From Gammaproteobacteria bacterium (GTDB lineage: Bacteria > Pseudomonadota > Gammaproteobacteria > Chromatiales > Chromatiaceae), in contig JAJRUY010000079.1 in NCBI GenBank assembly GCA_024277555.1, positions 1-8,926 on the forward strand: 8,926 nt of DNA, in the 5' to 3' direction. Made by a program: the position numbers and the translations under genes. Below are positions 1 to 6,980 of this stretch, in pieces (position 1 is the first letter of the stretch; every line of letters begins with the position of its first letter). The notes beneath the pieces were generated by a model. The model was given only the letters and a program-made list of their open reading frames with translations. It made no database searches and was not told where the DNA came from.

Positions 1-110
1 CCCACGGCAGTCTGATGATTCCCTGGTACAGCGAACAGATGTGCCGCTGGCTCCTGTATCAGCAAGCTTTGCCTGAAACCGCCGATATCGCCCGCTATGG
101 TTATTATTAA
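1..110 (+). CDS. 3' end of an unidentified protein, possibly an alpha/beta hydrolase
   Basis: Only the last 35 codons are inside the window, ending at the TAA at 108-110. The visible protein starts HGSLMIPWYSEQ and ends DIARYGYY. A His-Gly-Ser followed by an aromatic helix of the type W-L-x-Y-Q resembles the C-terminus of some alpha/beta hydrolases (dienelactone hydrolase or PETase-like), where the catalytic His precedes a final helix. That is only a resemblance over a short piece, so the function is a guess. The gene converges on ccmI, and its last codons and stop lie inside the left arm of the large palindrome that follows. The reading frame itself is plausible: it is open from the window edge and sits directly against the palindrome, as a gene end would. 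Confidence 0.5.
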   Translation, partial: HGSLMIPWYSEQMCRWLLYQQALPETADIARYGYY

Positions 111-136
111 CCCGGCACCAATATATGTCGTGTTCA

Positions 137-234
137 GGGCTTCAAGAATGGCCCGGATCAAGGCGCAGCTCGCCGGCAAGGGTTGGTTCCCTTGTCAAGA
201 GCCGCAACGCGGAGCCGGGTCATTCTTGAAGCCC
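137..234. repeat. First inner hairpin of the large palindrome
   Basis: The arms 137-156 and 215-234 are complementary at 19 of 20 positions (GGGCTTCAAGAATG... against ...CATTCTTGAAGCCC). At the tip is a second perfect stem, CAAGGG at 177-182 with CCCTTG at 189-194, closed by the loop TTGGTT. The stretches between (about 157-176 and 195-214) can pair only in part. The fold is symmetric, so it would form in RNA from either strand. Confidence 0.8.
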
Positions 235-260
235 CTGACAGTATGATTAACAAGGGAAGG

Positions 261-355
261 CCGGTGTGTGCCTGCCTGCGGACGGCGTTATCGAAACTTG
301 CTGTAGGGGGCTACAGCGGCGTTTCGATGCCTTGCCGCAGGCAGGCACACACCGG
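261..355. repeat. Second inner hairpin of the large palindrome
   Basis: The arms 261-281 and 335-355 are a perfect 21-base inverted repeat (CCGGTGTGTGCCTGCCTGCGG). Further in, ATCGAAAC at 290-297 pairs perfectly with GTTTCGAT at 321-328. At the tip, GCTGTAG at 300-306 pairs with CTACAGC at 311-317 around a GGGG loop. The right arm ends immediately before the outer right arm starts at 356, so the hairpin is stacked directly on the outer stem. Confidence 0.85.
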
Positions 356-399
356 CTGAACACGGCATATATTGGTACTGGGTTAATAACCCGACCGGC

Positions 400-1698
400 T
401 TAGGGAACGATCTGATCTATCACTAGTTCCACTGCCTTCCCGGCAGCGACAGACACCGTGACTTCTGCGCTTTGTAGATCACCACTCGCCGCCGAAGGCT
501 GGGAGCCCTTGGCGATGCGGGCGGCAATTATCAGCTGTTGGTAATCCGCCAGCTTGGTTCCCTGCTGCAGCATGGCGCTGTCGTCCATCACCAGCCTTGC
601 GGGCAAATCACCTGCGGTGATGCGCACCGCCGCCACCGGCATGGGCGGCCCTTCTATCTGCTTGGCGAAGATAAACAGGCGATCACCGGGATTCACCTTG
701 TCCTGCAACGCGGGATCAAGGCTGACACTCAGTTCAATGTCTGTAGATCCCGCAGCAACAGGCTCGGGTTGGGCAGCAATTCCGGGCTGCGCGACGGCTG
801 AACCCGGGTCATCCAGCTCCATGCCTGCCTGAGCCGCCGCCTGTTTCACCTGGGCGATCATCTTCCGCAACTCCCGTACAAAATCGGCATTGTCAGCAAG
901 GGAGACCTCTGCCCGCCGCCAGTAATATATGGCGTTCTGGTAATCTTTGGCTTCCACCGCCCCCTTGCCCGCCAGCCACAGGGCGGTGGAATCATTCGGC
1001 TCCTTGTCCAGGGCCTGGCGCACCAGGTCATAAGGCCTGCCACTGATCTTTCCCCCTTGCACCATCGCCAGGGTATCCGCCAGGGCGATCAGCGCCTGGG
1101 GATGATTGTCGGTAAGCTTGCGCAGTTGCTCATAGGCCTGAGCCGCTTCGGGAAAACGATTCATGGATTGATACACGCGCCCCAGCATAAACCAGCCCTC
1201 GGAATCGTCCGGCGCCATCTTCACTCGCTCTTCCAGACCTGCCAACAGCTCTTCCATGGTTGGCGTTGTTCCGTCACCACCCATTGCATGGGGGTTCTGC
1301 ACTCCGGCAGCATTTTGTGCCCCGGGGACGCCGCTCACTTCCAAATACCGGGGCGACCCCAGCTTCATGTAGATGCCAATACTCAGCACCGGCACCAGCA
1401 AGGCGACCACGATTGCCGCAAACCGAGCACTGGCGGGCTGCACCTTGACGACCACCTCTTCCACTTCTGTATCTTCCAGCAATCCGGCCTCAAGCTCCTC
1501 CTTTGCCTGGACATAGGTTTCTTCGTCAAGGTTGCCTGCGGCCTTTTCCTGATCCAGTTCTGCGAGTTTTTCTCTGGCCAGAAGCAGGTTCTGTTCCCGC
1601 TGACTGCTTGTGATGTCCGGGCGTTGACGCAAGAACACCAACACCAGCACAGCAACACCCAGCCCCAGCATCAGGGCAACGATAATCCAGAAAGTCAT
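400..1698 (-). CDS. ccmI: Cytochrome c biogenesis protein CcmI (apocytochrome chaperone)
   Basis: CcmI is a membrane protein that binds apocytochrome c and presents it to the CcmF/CcmH haem ligation complex at the periplasmic face. The 432-residue protein opens with a membrane helix (about 3-23). A soluble segment rich in Glu and Lys follows (about 33-76, REQNLLLAREKLAELDQE), typical of the family, then a second membrane helix (about 92-111). Residues about 148-290 form a TPR region (GWFMLGRVYQSMNRFPEAAQAYEQL and a later ALWLAGKGAVEAKDYQNAIYYW unit). After an Ala/Pro-rich linker comes the C-terminal beta-rich domain (about 320-432) seen in long CcmI proteins. The start ATG overlaps the ccmH stop by one base (TAATG), and GAGGA lies just upstream. 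It is the last gene of the operon and ends 10 bases before the large palindrome. The separate ccmI, rather than a fused CcmH-CcmI, is normal for many gammaproteobacteria. Confidence 0.95.
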   Translation of the reverse strand: MTFWIIVALMLGLGVAVLVLVFLRQRPDITSSQREQNLLLAREKLAELDQEKAAGNLDEETYVQAKEELEAGLLEDTEVEEVVVKVQPASARFAAIVVALLVPVLSIGIYMKLGSPRYLEVSGVPGAQNAAGVQNPHAMGGDGTTPTMEELLAGLEERVKMAPDDSEGWFMLGRVYQSMNRFPEAAQAYEQLRKLTDNHPQALIALADTLAMVQGGKISGRPYDLVRQALDKEPNDSTALWLAGKGAVEAKDYQNAIYYWRRAEVSLADNADFVRELRKMIAQVKQAAAQAGMELDDPGSAVAQPGIAAQPEPVAAGSTDIELSVSLDPALQDKVNPGDRLFIFAKQIEGPPMPVAAVRITAGDLPARLVMDDSAMLQQGTKLADYQQLIIAARIAKGSQPSAASGDLQSAEVTVSVAAGKAVELVIDQIVP

Positions 1699-2186
1699 TA
1701 TTTTTCCTCGGTCTGGTTCAGCAGCTTTTCAGCACGTTGGCGCTGTTCTTCACTGAGAAGGCGGTCGTTGGTGGAAGGACGGCGGCGAATGATGCGTACC
1801 AGCATCGCTACCGCAAAAACAAATATCAGCACTGGCCCGACCCAGAGCATCAGGGTAGTGGCATTGAACGGCGGGCTGTACATGACGAAATCACCGTAGC
1901 GCGTCACCATGAACTCCACAATCTCATCCTTGTTCTGACCTTTTGACACCATCTCATAGGTCTTGCGCCGCAGATCCTGGGCCAACTCCGCATTGGAATC
2001 CGCAATGTTTTGGTTCTGGCACACCAGGCAACGCAATTCTCGCGTCAAATCGAGAAACAGGGCTTCCTGCTCGGGATCGGAAAACTCGTAGGTATCGATG
2101 CGCGCCAGGGCGCTGCTGCCAATACACAAGCCAAGCAGCAGAACAAGGGCTTTCACGACAGTGATTTCACGAAGGATAAAACGCAT
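1698..2186 (-). CDS. ccmH: Cytochrome c maturation protein CcmH (thiol-disulfide component)
   Basis: CcmH works in the periplasm with CcmG to keep the haem-binding cysteines of apocytochrome c reduced, and it is part of the haem ligase with CcmF and CcmI. The 162-residue protein has an N-terminal signal sequence (about 1-28, ending SSALA). The family's redox motif LRCLVCQ follows, with C53 and C56, then a helical domain and a membrane helix at about 111-132. A short charged tail completes it, so this is the short CcmH without the fused TPR part. The stop overlaps the ccmI start. The gene begins 3 bases after the ccmG stop. The ATG is supported by GGAG about 8 bases upstream; a GTG at codon 11 is a weaker alternative. 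Confidence 0.95.
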   Translation of the reverse strand: MRFILREITVVKALVLLLGLCIGSSALARIDTYEFSDPEQEALFLDLTRELRCLVCQNQNIADSNAELAQDLRRKTYEMVSKGQNKDEIVEFMVTRYGDFVMYSPPFNATTLMLWVGPVLIFVFAVAMLVRIIRRRPSTNDRLLSEEQRQRAEKLLNQTEEK

Positions 2187-2189
2187 GGA

Positions 2190-2741
2190 TTACTCCGTTG
2201 GCTTCTGGGCTTGGAAATACTTGGCAAACTTTTCCTGCCATACCTGCGGATGCAATGCGCCTGCATGTTTTTCGCGGACAATGCCTTGCGCATCGATGAG
2301 GAAAGTCTCCGGTGCGCCATATACGCCCCAATCAATAGCGGCATCACTGTTTGGGTCAAACCCGACTTCCACGAAAGGATTACCCTTTTGCTTGAGAAAA
2401 TCGATTGCATCATCCTTATCATCCCGCCAGTCCATGCCCAGGATGGGCACGCCCTGGCGCGACAGGTACATCAGGTATTCATGCTCCTTCCAGCATTCCG
2501 GACACCAGGTACCCCAGACATTCAGCAGCCAGACCTTGCCTGCATAGTCGCTACTCTTTACCCGGTCATTCTCCACCAGCAAGTTGGGCAGATCAATGCT
2601 TGGCGCAGGCCGGCCGATGAACTCCGTGGGGATATCCCGGGGATTGTATTCCCCTTTGTTCATTTTCATCAGCACGAAATAGAATAGCCCCGCCAGGACA
2701 AGAAAGGCAATCAGGGGGATAAAGGCGCGACTATTGCTCAT
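2190..2741 (-). CDS. ccmG: Periplasmic thioredoxin-like protein CcmG (DsbE)
   Basis: CcmG is a membrane-anchored thiol-disulfide oxidoreductase facing the periplasm; it passes reductant from DsbD-type proteins to CcmH or apocytochrome c. The 183-residue protein starts with a membrane anchor (about 7-25). The thioredoxin fold carries the active site WCPEC (C80, C83) and the family signature GVYGAPET at 139-146, which includes the cis-proline P144. A second conserved stretch (ETFLIDAQGIVREKHAG) follows. E. coli CcmG has the same layout with WCPTC. The start overlaps the ccmF stop as ATGA. Length and motifs match the family well, so there is little doubt. Confidence 0.95.
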   Translation of the reverse strand: MSNSRAFIPLIAFLVLAGLFYFVLMKMNKGEYNPRDIPTEFIGRPAPSIDLPNLLVENDRVKSSDYAGKVWLLNVWGTWCPECWKEHEYLMYLSRQGVPILGMDWRDDKDDAIDFLKQKGNPFVEVGFDPNSDAAIDWGVYGAPETFLIDAQGIVREKHAGALHPQVWQEKFAKYFQAQKPTE

Positions 2742-4696
2742 ACAGTTGCCCCCACCGCGGCTTTATCCATTGCGGTACGGCGCGCCCGCACCCGGTAGCG
2801 CTTGTCCGCCATGGACAAAAGGCCACCCAGGGACATAATCAGCGAACCCAGCCAGATCCAGCGCACATAGGGCTTGTGATACAGACGCACACTCCAGGCG
2901 CCTTCTGACCCCAGAGGCTCGCCCAGGGCGACAAAGAGGTCGCGGGTCAGGCCGGCATCGATCCCTGCTTCGGTCATGGGCATCCCGGAACGATAATTGC
3001 GTTTTTCCGGGTGCAGAACCGCTATTTGTTCGCCCTCCCGGGTAATCACCACTTCACCGCGATCCCCGCTGTAGTTCGGCCCCTGCAGATGAGTGGCTCC
3101 CTTGAACAGGAACTGGTAGCCGCCCATTTCATGAGACTGGCCAACGTCCAGCCGCAGATCTTTCTCGGTACTGTAGACAGACGTCAGGGTAATGCCCACG
3201 ATGAAGACAGCCAAGCCTATGTGTCCAAAAGCCATGCCCCAGTGTGACAGGGACAAACCACCCAGTCCCCGACCCCGCGCCTGATCCCTGGTTACCTTGA
3301 GGGTGGTAAAGAACACCCAGAAAGCCAGCACCATACCGATGGCCGCCAACCAGTCGAACTTCTGCATCACCACAACCGGATACAACACGCCGAATACGAC
3401 ACTGGCTACGAGAGACACGCGCACCTTGGGCCACAGGTTCTTGAGGCTGTCCCGCTTCCAGCGTGCCATGGCGCCAATGCCCATCAAAACCACCAACGGC
3501 GCAGTCAGGGGGATAAAGACGGCATTGAAATAGGGAGGGCCTACGGAAATCTTGCCCATGTCCAACGCATCCAGCAACAGGGGATACAGGGTTCCCAGCA
3601 ATACGGCAGCGCAAGCCACTACCAGAATCACATTGTTGAGCAACAAGGCAGATTCCTTGGACACCAGATCAAAACGCACATAGCTGCGCACCTTGGAAGC
3701 CCGCACCGCATACAGCGCCAGAGAACCACCGACCACAGCCACCAGGAATACCAGGATAAACATCCCCCGCGCCGGATCCGAAGCAAACGCATGCACGGAT
3801 GTCAGCACTCCGGAACGCACCAGGAACATTCCCAGCAAGCTCAGTGAGAAAGCAAAGATCGCCAGCAACACAGTCCAGGCCTTGAATGCGCCACGCTTTT
3901 CCGTCACCGCCAGGGAGTGCATCAAAGCAGTACCCGCCAGCCAGGGCATGAAGGAGGCGTTTTCCACCGGATCCCAGAACCACCAGCCGCCCCAGCCCAG
4001 CTCGTAATAGGCCCACCAGGATCCCAGGGCAATGCCCAGAGTCAGAGATACCCAGGCAACCTGTGTCCAGGGGCGGGACCAGCGCGCCCATGCCGCGTCC
4101 AGCCGCCCACCCAGCATGGCGGCGATGGCAAAGGCGAAAGGAACGGCAAAGCCTACATAGCCCATGTACAAAAGTGGGGGATGCAGCGCCAGGCCGGGAT
4201 CCTGCAATAGCGGATTCAGATCCTTGCCTTCCAGCGGTGGCGGCACAAGGCGCTCGAAGGGATTGGAGGTGAACAGCATGAACATCAGGAAGCCCACGGA
4301 GAGCAATCCGAGAATGCTCAGCACCCGGGCCATCATAACCGGCGGAATACTCCGCCCGAATAGGGTAACTGCTGTAGTCCAGACGGAAAGCGTCAACGCC
4401 CAGAACAGCAACGAACCCTCATGGGCACCCCATACGCCAGACACCTTGTACAGGATCGGCAGGCTGGTATTGGAGTTGGATGCCACATACAACACCGAAA
4501 AATCACTTTCCAGAAAGCTCCATGTCAGGCAGGCAAAGGCGATGGCCGTGAACAACAGCTGCAGTCTTGCGACCGGCTTGGCAATGGCCACCCACGAGGC
4601 AATTCCCTTTTGTGCACCCACCAGGGGGAAGAAAGACTGGATCAGGACAAGAACCAGCGCCAGCACCAGGGCAAAATGTCCGATTTCAGGAATCAT
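2738..4696 (-). CDS. ccmF: Haem lyase subunit CcmF
   Basis: CcmF is the large integral membrane part of the cytochrome c haem lyase. It accepts haem from holo-CcmE and, with CcmH and CcmI, joins it to the CxxCH cysteines. The 652-residue protein is of normal length and has many hydrophobic helices. The haem-handling WWD motif is at 235-246 (WGGWWFWDPVEN). Conserved histidines can be placed by context: H172 (LHPPLLYMGY), H260 (ALMHSLA), H302 (SVHAFA) and H492 (MAFGHIGLAV). They correspond to the periplasmic and b-haem ligands described for E. coli CcmF. A large soluble loop (about 508-610) precedes the last helix. The ATG overlaps the ccmE stop as ATGA, with AAGGGG upstream, and the TGA overlaps the ccmG start. 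Confidence 0.96.
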   Translation of the reverse strand: MIPEIGHFALVLALVLVLIQSFFPLVGAQKGIASWVAIAKPVARLQLLFTAIAFACLTWSFLESDFSVLYVASNSNTSLPILYKVSGVWGAHEGSLLFWALTLSVWTTAVTLFGRSIPPVMMARVLSILGLLSVGFLMFMLFTSNPFERLVPPPLEGKDLNPLLQDPGLALHPPLLYMGYVGFAVPFAFAIAAMLGGRLDAAWARWSRPWTQVAWVSLTLGIALGSWWAYYELGWGGWWFWDPVENASFMPWLAGTALMHSLAVTEKRGAFKAWTVLLAIFAFSLSLLGMFLVRSGVLTSVHAFASDPARGMFILVFLVAVVGGSLALYAVRASKVRSYVRFDLVSKESALLLNNVILVVACAAVLLGTLYPLLLDALDMGKISVGPPYFNAVFIPLTAPLVVLMGIGAMARWKRDSLKNLWPKVRVSLVASVVFGVLYPVVVMQKFDWLAAIGMVLAFWVFFTTLKVTRDQARGRGLGGLSLSHWGMAFGHIGLAVFIVGITLTSVYSTEKDLRLDVGQSHEMGGYQFLFKGATHLQGPNYSGDRGEVVITREGEQIAVLHPEKRNYRSGMPMTEAGIDAGLTRDLFVALGEPLGSEGAWSVRLYHKPYVRWIWLGSLIMSLGGLLSMADKRYRVRARRTAMDKAAVGATV

Positions 4697-5154
4697 AGCG
4701 GTTTGTTCCCCTTGGCCATATCTGCAATTCCCTTTTGGTGGCCTTTTTCCAGCGCATCGGCAACCTCGGGAGACATATAGTTTTCATCATGTTTGGCCAG
4801 CACTTCATCGGCCACAAAAACACCGTCAGGGCCCATGCGACCTTGGGCAATCACGCCCTGCCCCTCCTTGAACAGATCGGGAAGAATGCCGGTATAGGCG
4901 ACTTTCACGGTATGCGCATTGTCCGTCACCTCAAAACGCACGGTGAGTTCTTCGCCTCTTTCCACAGAGCCGGGCTGAACCAGCCCCCCGAGACGAAACA
5001 CATGATCCGCCGGCACCTTGTTTTCAGCCACTTCCGTGGGTGAAAAGAAATAGGACAGATTGTTGCCCAGGGCATTGAACACCAGCCAGCTGGCCGCACC
5101 CAGCACCACCAGCCCTACCAGTAAAAACCCCAGTCGCTTGTGTCTGGCTTTCAT
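4693..5154 (-). CDS. ccmE: Periplasmic haem chaperone CcmE
   Basis: CcmE binds haem covalently through a histidine in the periplasm and carries it from CcmC to CcmF. The protein from this start has 153 residues: a basic N-terminus (MKARHKRLGF), one membrane anchor (about 9-26), an OB-fold beta domain, and the haem-attachment motif LAKHDENY with H122 and Y126. H122 corresponds to H130 of E. coli CcmE. A flexible tail follows, with a further histidine (H139). The frame is open further upstream to 5277, but that part overlaps ccmD and has no CcmE features. The ATG at 5152-5154 has GGAG about 9 bases upstream and shares ATGA with the ccmD stop, which decides the start. Confidence 0.95.
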   Translation of the reverse strand: MKARHKRLGFLLVGLVVLGAASWLVFNALGNNLSYFFSPTEVAENKVPADHVFRLGGLVQPGSVERGEELTVRFEVTDNAHTVKVAYTGILPDLFKEGQGVIAQGRMGPDGVFVADEVLAKHDENYMSPEVADALEKGHQKGIADMAKGNKPL

Positions 5155-5330
5155 GATTGTTGCTCCGATTTGATACGAACAAGACGGGAAATTCGCTGAA
5201 GAGCCGCTTTGCGGCGCTGCCTGACCAGCAAGGGCTCGGCAATCATCAGCAATGCAGTGGCCCCGAAAGACCCCCACACATACAGGGCATAGCCGCCCAT
5301 GGCAAAAAATTCAGATAGTCCACCTTTCAT
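5151..5330 (-). CDS. ccmD: Small haem exporter subunit CcmD
   Basis: This short gene encodes 59 residues. CcmD is a single-pass membrane protein that joins the CcmABC complex and is needed to release haem-loaded CcmE. The visible features are the family start (GGLSEFFAMGGYALYVWGS), one membrane helix (about 13-36), and a strongly basic cytoplasmic tail (RQRRKAALQRISRLVR). It starts from ATG at 5328-5330, overlapping the ccmC stop as ATGA, with GGAGGT a few bases upstream. The TGA at 5151-5153 overlaps the ccmE ATG in the same way. Position, size and the AMGGY-YVW pattern together make the call firm. Confidence 0.92.
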   Translation of the reverse strand: MKGGLSEFFAMGGYALYVWGSFGATALLMIAEPLLVRQRRKAALQRISRLVRIKSEQQS

Positions 5331-6073
5331 CGGCGTACCTCCGGCAGTTCAGATACCCAGCGCGTATCCTTTTCACGCTCCAGGATGATTGAGCGCACCC
5401 GGTACATGGCGACCGCGATGCTATATGCCCAGAAGGCGAAAGTCATGATGAGCATTGTCTGCAGCATGATGGTGCCCATGCTGGAGCCTTCAGTTACGCT
5501 CACCGTAGCCCCCTGATGCAGGGTATTCCACCATTTGACCGAAAAATAGATGATGGGAATATTCACCACACCCACCAGCAGCAACACGGCTCCGGCACGG
5601 TCGGCCCGCCGCGTGTCATCAATGGAACCCTGCAGGGCGATAAAACCGATATAGAGGAAGAACAGGATCAGCTCCGAAGTCAGGCGCGCATCCCACACCC
5701 ACCAGGCTCCCCACATGGGCTTGCCCCAGAAGGCGCCGGTCCATAGCGCAATGAATGTCATGATGGCGCCGGTTGGCGCCAGCGCCTGGGCCATCATGGA
5801 GGACAGGCGGGTATTGAACACCAGGCCGATGCCGGCCCAGAAGGCCATTACCAGATAGATAAACATGGACATCCAGGCAGAGGGGACGTGAATAAAGATA
5901 ATGCGGTAGCCTTCACCCTGCTTGTAATCCGTAGGGGCAACAAAAAAGCTCATGTAAAGGCCGATGGCGAGCAATACCACTGCAATCAATGCGGCTATTT
6001 TTCCAATCGTTCCGGCCAGGGGATAAAATGCCGCCGGAGATGAAAACCGGTAAAGACTCAATCTGCCACTCAT
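5327..6073 (-). CDS. ccmC: Haem transporter/handling protein CcmC
   Basis: CcmC is the membrane protein that presents haem to CcmE at the outer face of the inner membrane. The 248-residue protein has about six membrane helices. The WWD haem-handling motif is at 121-128 (WGAWWVWD), followed by ARLTSELIL. The two haem-ligand histidines are H62 (IHVPSAWMS) and H186 (WWNTLHQGA), matching H60 and H184 of E. coli CcmC. The start ATG shares ATGA with the stop of the preceding small ORF; its Shine-Dalgarno (GGCGAG) is weak, which fits translation being coupled to that ORF. The end overlaps ccmD. Confidence 0.96.
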   Translation of the reverse strand: MSGRLSLYRFSSPAAFYPLAGTIGKIAALIAVVLLAIGLYMSFFVAPTDYKQGEGYRIIFIHVPSAWMSMFIYLVMAFWAGIGLVFNTRLSSMMAQALAPTGAIMTFIALWTGAFWGKPMWGAWWVWDARLTSELILFFLYIGFIALQGSIDDTRRADRAGAVLLLVGVVNIPIIYFSVKWWNTLHQGATVSVTEGSSMGTIMLQTMLIMTFAFWAYSIAVAMYRVRSIILEREKDTRWVSELPEVRR

Positions 6074-6303
6074 AGAAGTTCGCTCGCCACGCCGGGTATC
6101 GGTTTGCAGCCCGAATCCATGGACACACCAACAGCCTGTCTGGAACAGACGGCCGCACCATCCAAATCAACATATCGCACTCTGTGTTCCCCCTCAATCC
6201 ACAGGCTCAGGATATGTGACCACAGAATACCGGTAAAATTCCAGCCAGGCTTGAAGACCATAGTAAAACTCATAAATTTCAGTTTCCCGCTTATCCCTAC
6301 CAT
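6070..6303 (-). CDS. Unidentified 77-codon ORF between ccmB and ccmC, coupled to ccmC
   Basis: I do not recognise this protein. It would start at ATG 6301-6303, 8 bases after the ccmB stop and about 11 bases after a GGAG at the end of ccmB. It ends in TGA overlapping the ccmC ATG as ATGA, the same junction seen at ccmC/D, D/E, E/F and F/G. Internal starts at codons 11 and 15 are possible. The peptide has hydrophobic and aromatic residues near the start (GWNFTGILWSHILSLW), an acidic middle (RYVDLDGAAVCS) and two cysteines (C52 and C63), but no clear signal peptide, membrane helix or CxxC motif. Its codon use differs from its neighbours: it has more A/T third positions and uses AGA, ATA and CTA. 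It may be a real small gene, the remnant of one, or a leader that couples ccmB to ccmC. ccmB and ccmC are usually closer together than this. Confidence 0.4.
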   Translation of the reverse strand: MVGISGKLKFMSFTMVFKPGWNFTGILWSHILSLWIEGEHRVRYVDLDGAAVCSRQAVGVSMDSGCKPIPGVASELL

Positions 6304-6311
6304 ATCAAAGA

Positions 6312-6980
6312 TTACTCCGCCGATATCCTTAGAGCGGCTGCGGTTGCCAGGGGAGCCGCCAAAGCAGACAGCAGCAGGATTGCACCGAGCATGGACAAAT
6401 GCCCTGCGCCGCCAAGCCCGGAAACCTCGGCTTCCACCGCCCCTGCACCAAAAATCAACACAGGAATATACAGGGGCAACACCAGTAACGATACCAGCAC
6501 CCCGCCCCCGCGGATGCCCAGGGTCAATGCCGCGCCGATGGCGCCGATCAAACTCAATGCCGGGGTGCCAATCAGCAGCGTCAGCATCATGACTCCTATG
6601 GTTGCAGTGGAAAGATCGTACTGCAACCCCAGTAGTGGCGACAGCAACACCAGGGGCAACCCGGTCACCAGCCAGTGCGCCAGCACCTTGCCCAGCACCA
6701 GAATGGACAACGGCTGGGGCGCAAGCAGCATCTGCTCCAGAGCGCCATCCTGGTAATCGACAAAAAACAGCTTTTCCAGCGCCAGCATGGAAGCGAGCAA
6801 CGCCGCCACCCAGAAGACTCCCGGGGCAATCAGGCGCAGGGTATCCAGTTCTGGCCCAATTCCCAGGGGGAAGAGGCTTACCACGATAATGAAGAAAAAC
6901 AATGTGGTAAGCACGTCCGAGCGCCGCCGCATGGCCAGCAACAGATCACGGGCGACAATGATCCGAAAAGCGCTAAACAC
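6312..6980 (-). CDS. ccmB: Haem exporter membrane subunit CcmB
   Basis: CcmB is the membrane partner of the ATPase CcmA. Together they use ATP to free haem-loaded CcmE from CcmC/CcmD. The 222-residue protein has about six hydrophobic segments. It carries the CcmB-typical stretches DYQDGALEQMLLAP (about 75-88) and LPLYIPVLIFG (about 168-178). The start is GTG at 6978-6980, preceded by AGAGGA, and lies inside ccmA with an 8-base overlap. The stop is followed after 8 bases by the unidentified small ORF. Confidence 0.94.
   Translation of the reverse strand: MFSAFRIIVARDLLLAMRRRSDVLTTLFFFIIVVSLFPLGIGPELDTLRLIAPGVFWVAALLASMLALEKLFFVDYQDGALEQMLLAPQPLSILVLGKVLAHWLVTGLPLVLLSPLLGLQYDLSTATIGVMMLTLLIGTPALSLIGAIGAALTLGIRGGGVLVSLLVLPLYIPVLIFGAGAVEAEVSGLGGAGHLSMLGAILLLSALAAPLATAAALRISAE

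Larger units (their letters stand above)
104..389. repeat. 286-base nested palindrome with 34-base outer inverted repeats, between convergent genes
   Basis: The outer arms are 104-137 and 356-389. Read as reverse complements they match at 31 of 34 positions, with mismatches only at three places. Between them lie two further strong hairpins (137-234 and 261-355) joined by a linker of about 26 bases, so one strand can fold as a closed three-way junction with two long arms. The element starts inside the last codons of the plus-strand gene and ends 10 bases before the ccmI stop, so it fills nearly the whole intergenic space. The right end also contains a small perfect palindrome, GGGTTA-A-TAACCC at 380-392. 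No T-run follows any stem, so it is not a classical intrinsic terminator. No coding frame was found in it. It could be a MITE-like or REP/BIME-like mobile repeat that also serves as a bidirectional transcript end; that role is inferred. Confidence 0.85.

Noticed and set aside
104..389. Classical rho-independent terminator pair
   Set aside because: The stems are strong but no T-run follows them on either strand, and the structure is far larger than usual terminators.
111..399. Small protein gene or tRNA in the palindrome
   Set aside because: No frame of useful length with a ribosome site is present, and the fold does not match a tRNA.
1057..1899. 280-codon plus-strand frame
   Set aside because: It lies opposite ccmI and ccmH, is rich in His, Gln and Ser as antisense frames often are, and resembles no known protein.
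5155..5277. Upstream extension of ccmE by 41 codons
   Set aside because: It covers ccmD out of frame, has no CcmE features, and the ATG at 5154 has a good ribosome site and ATGA coupling.
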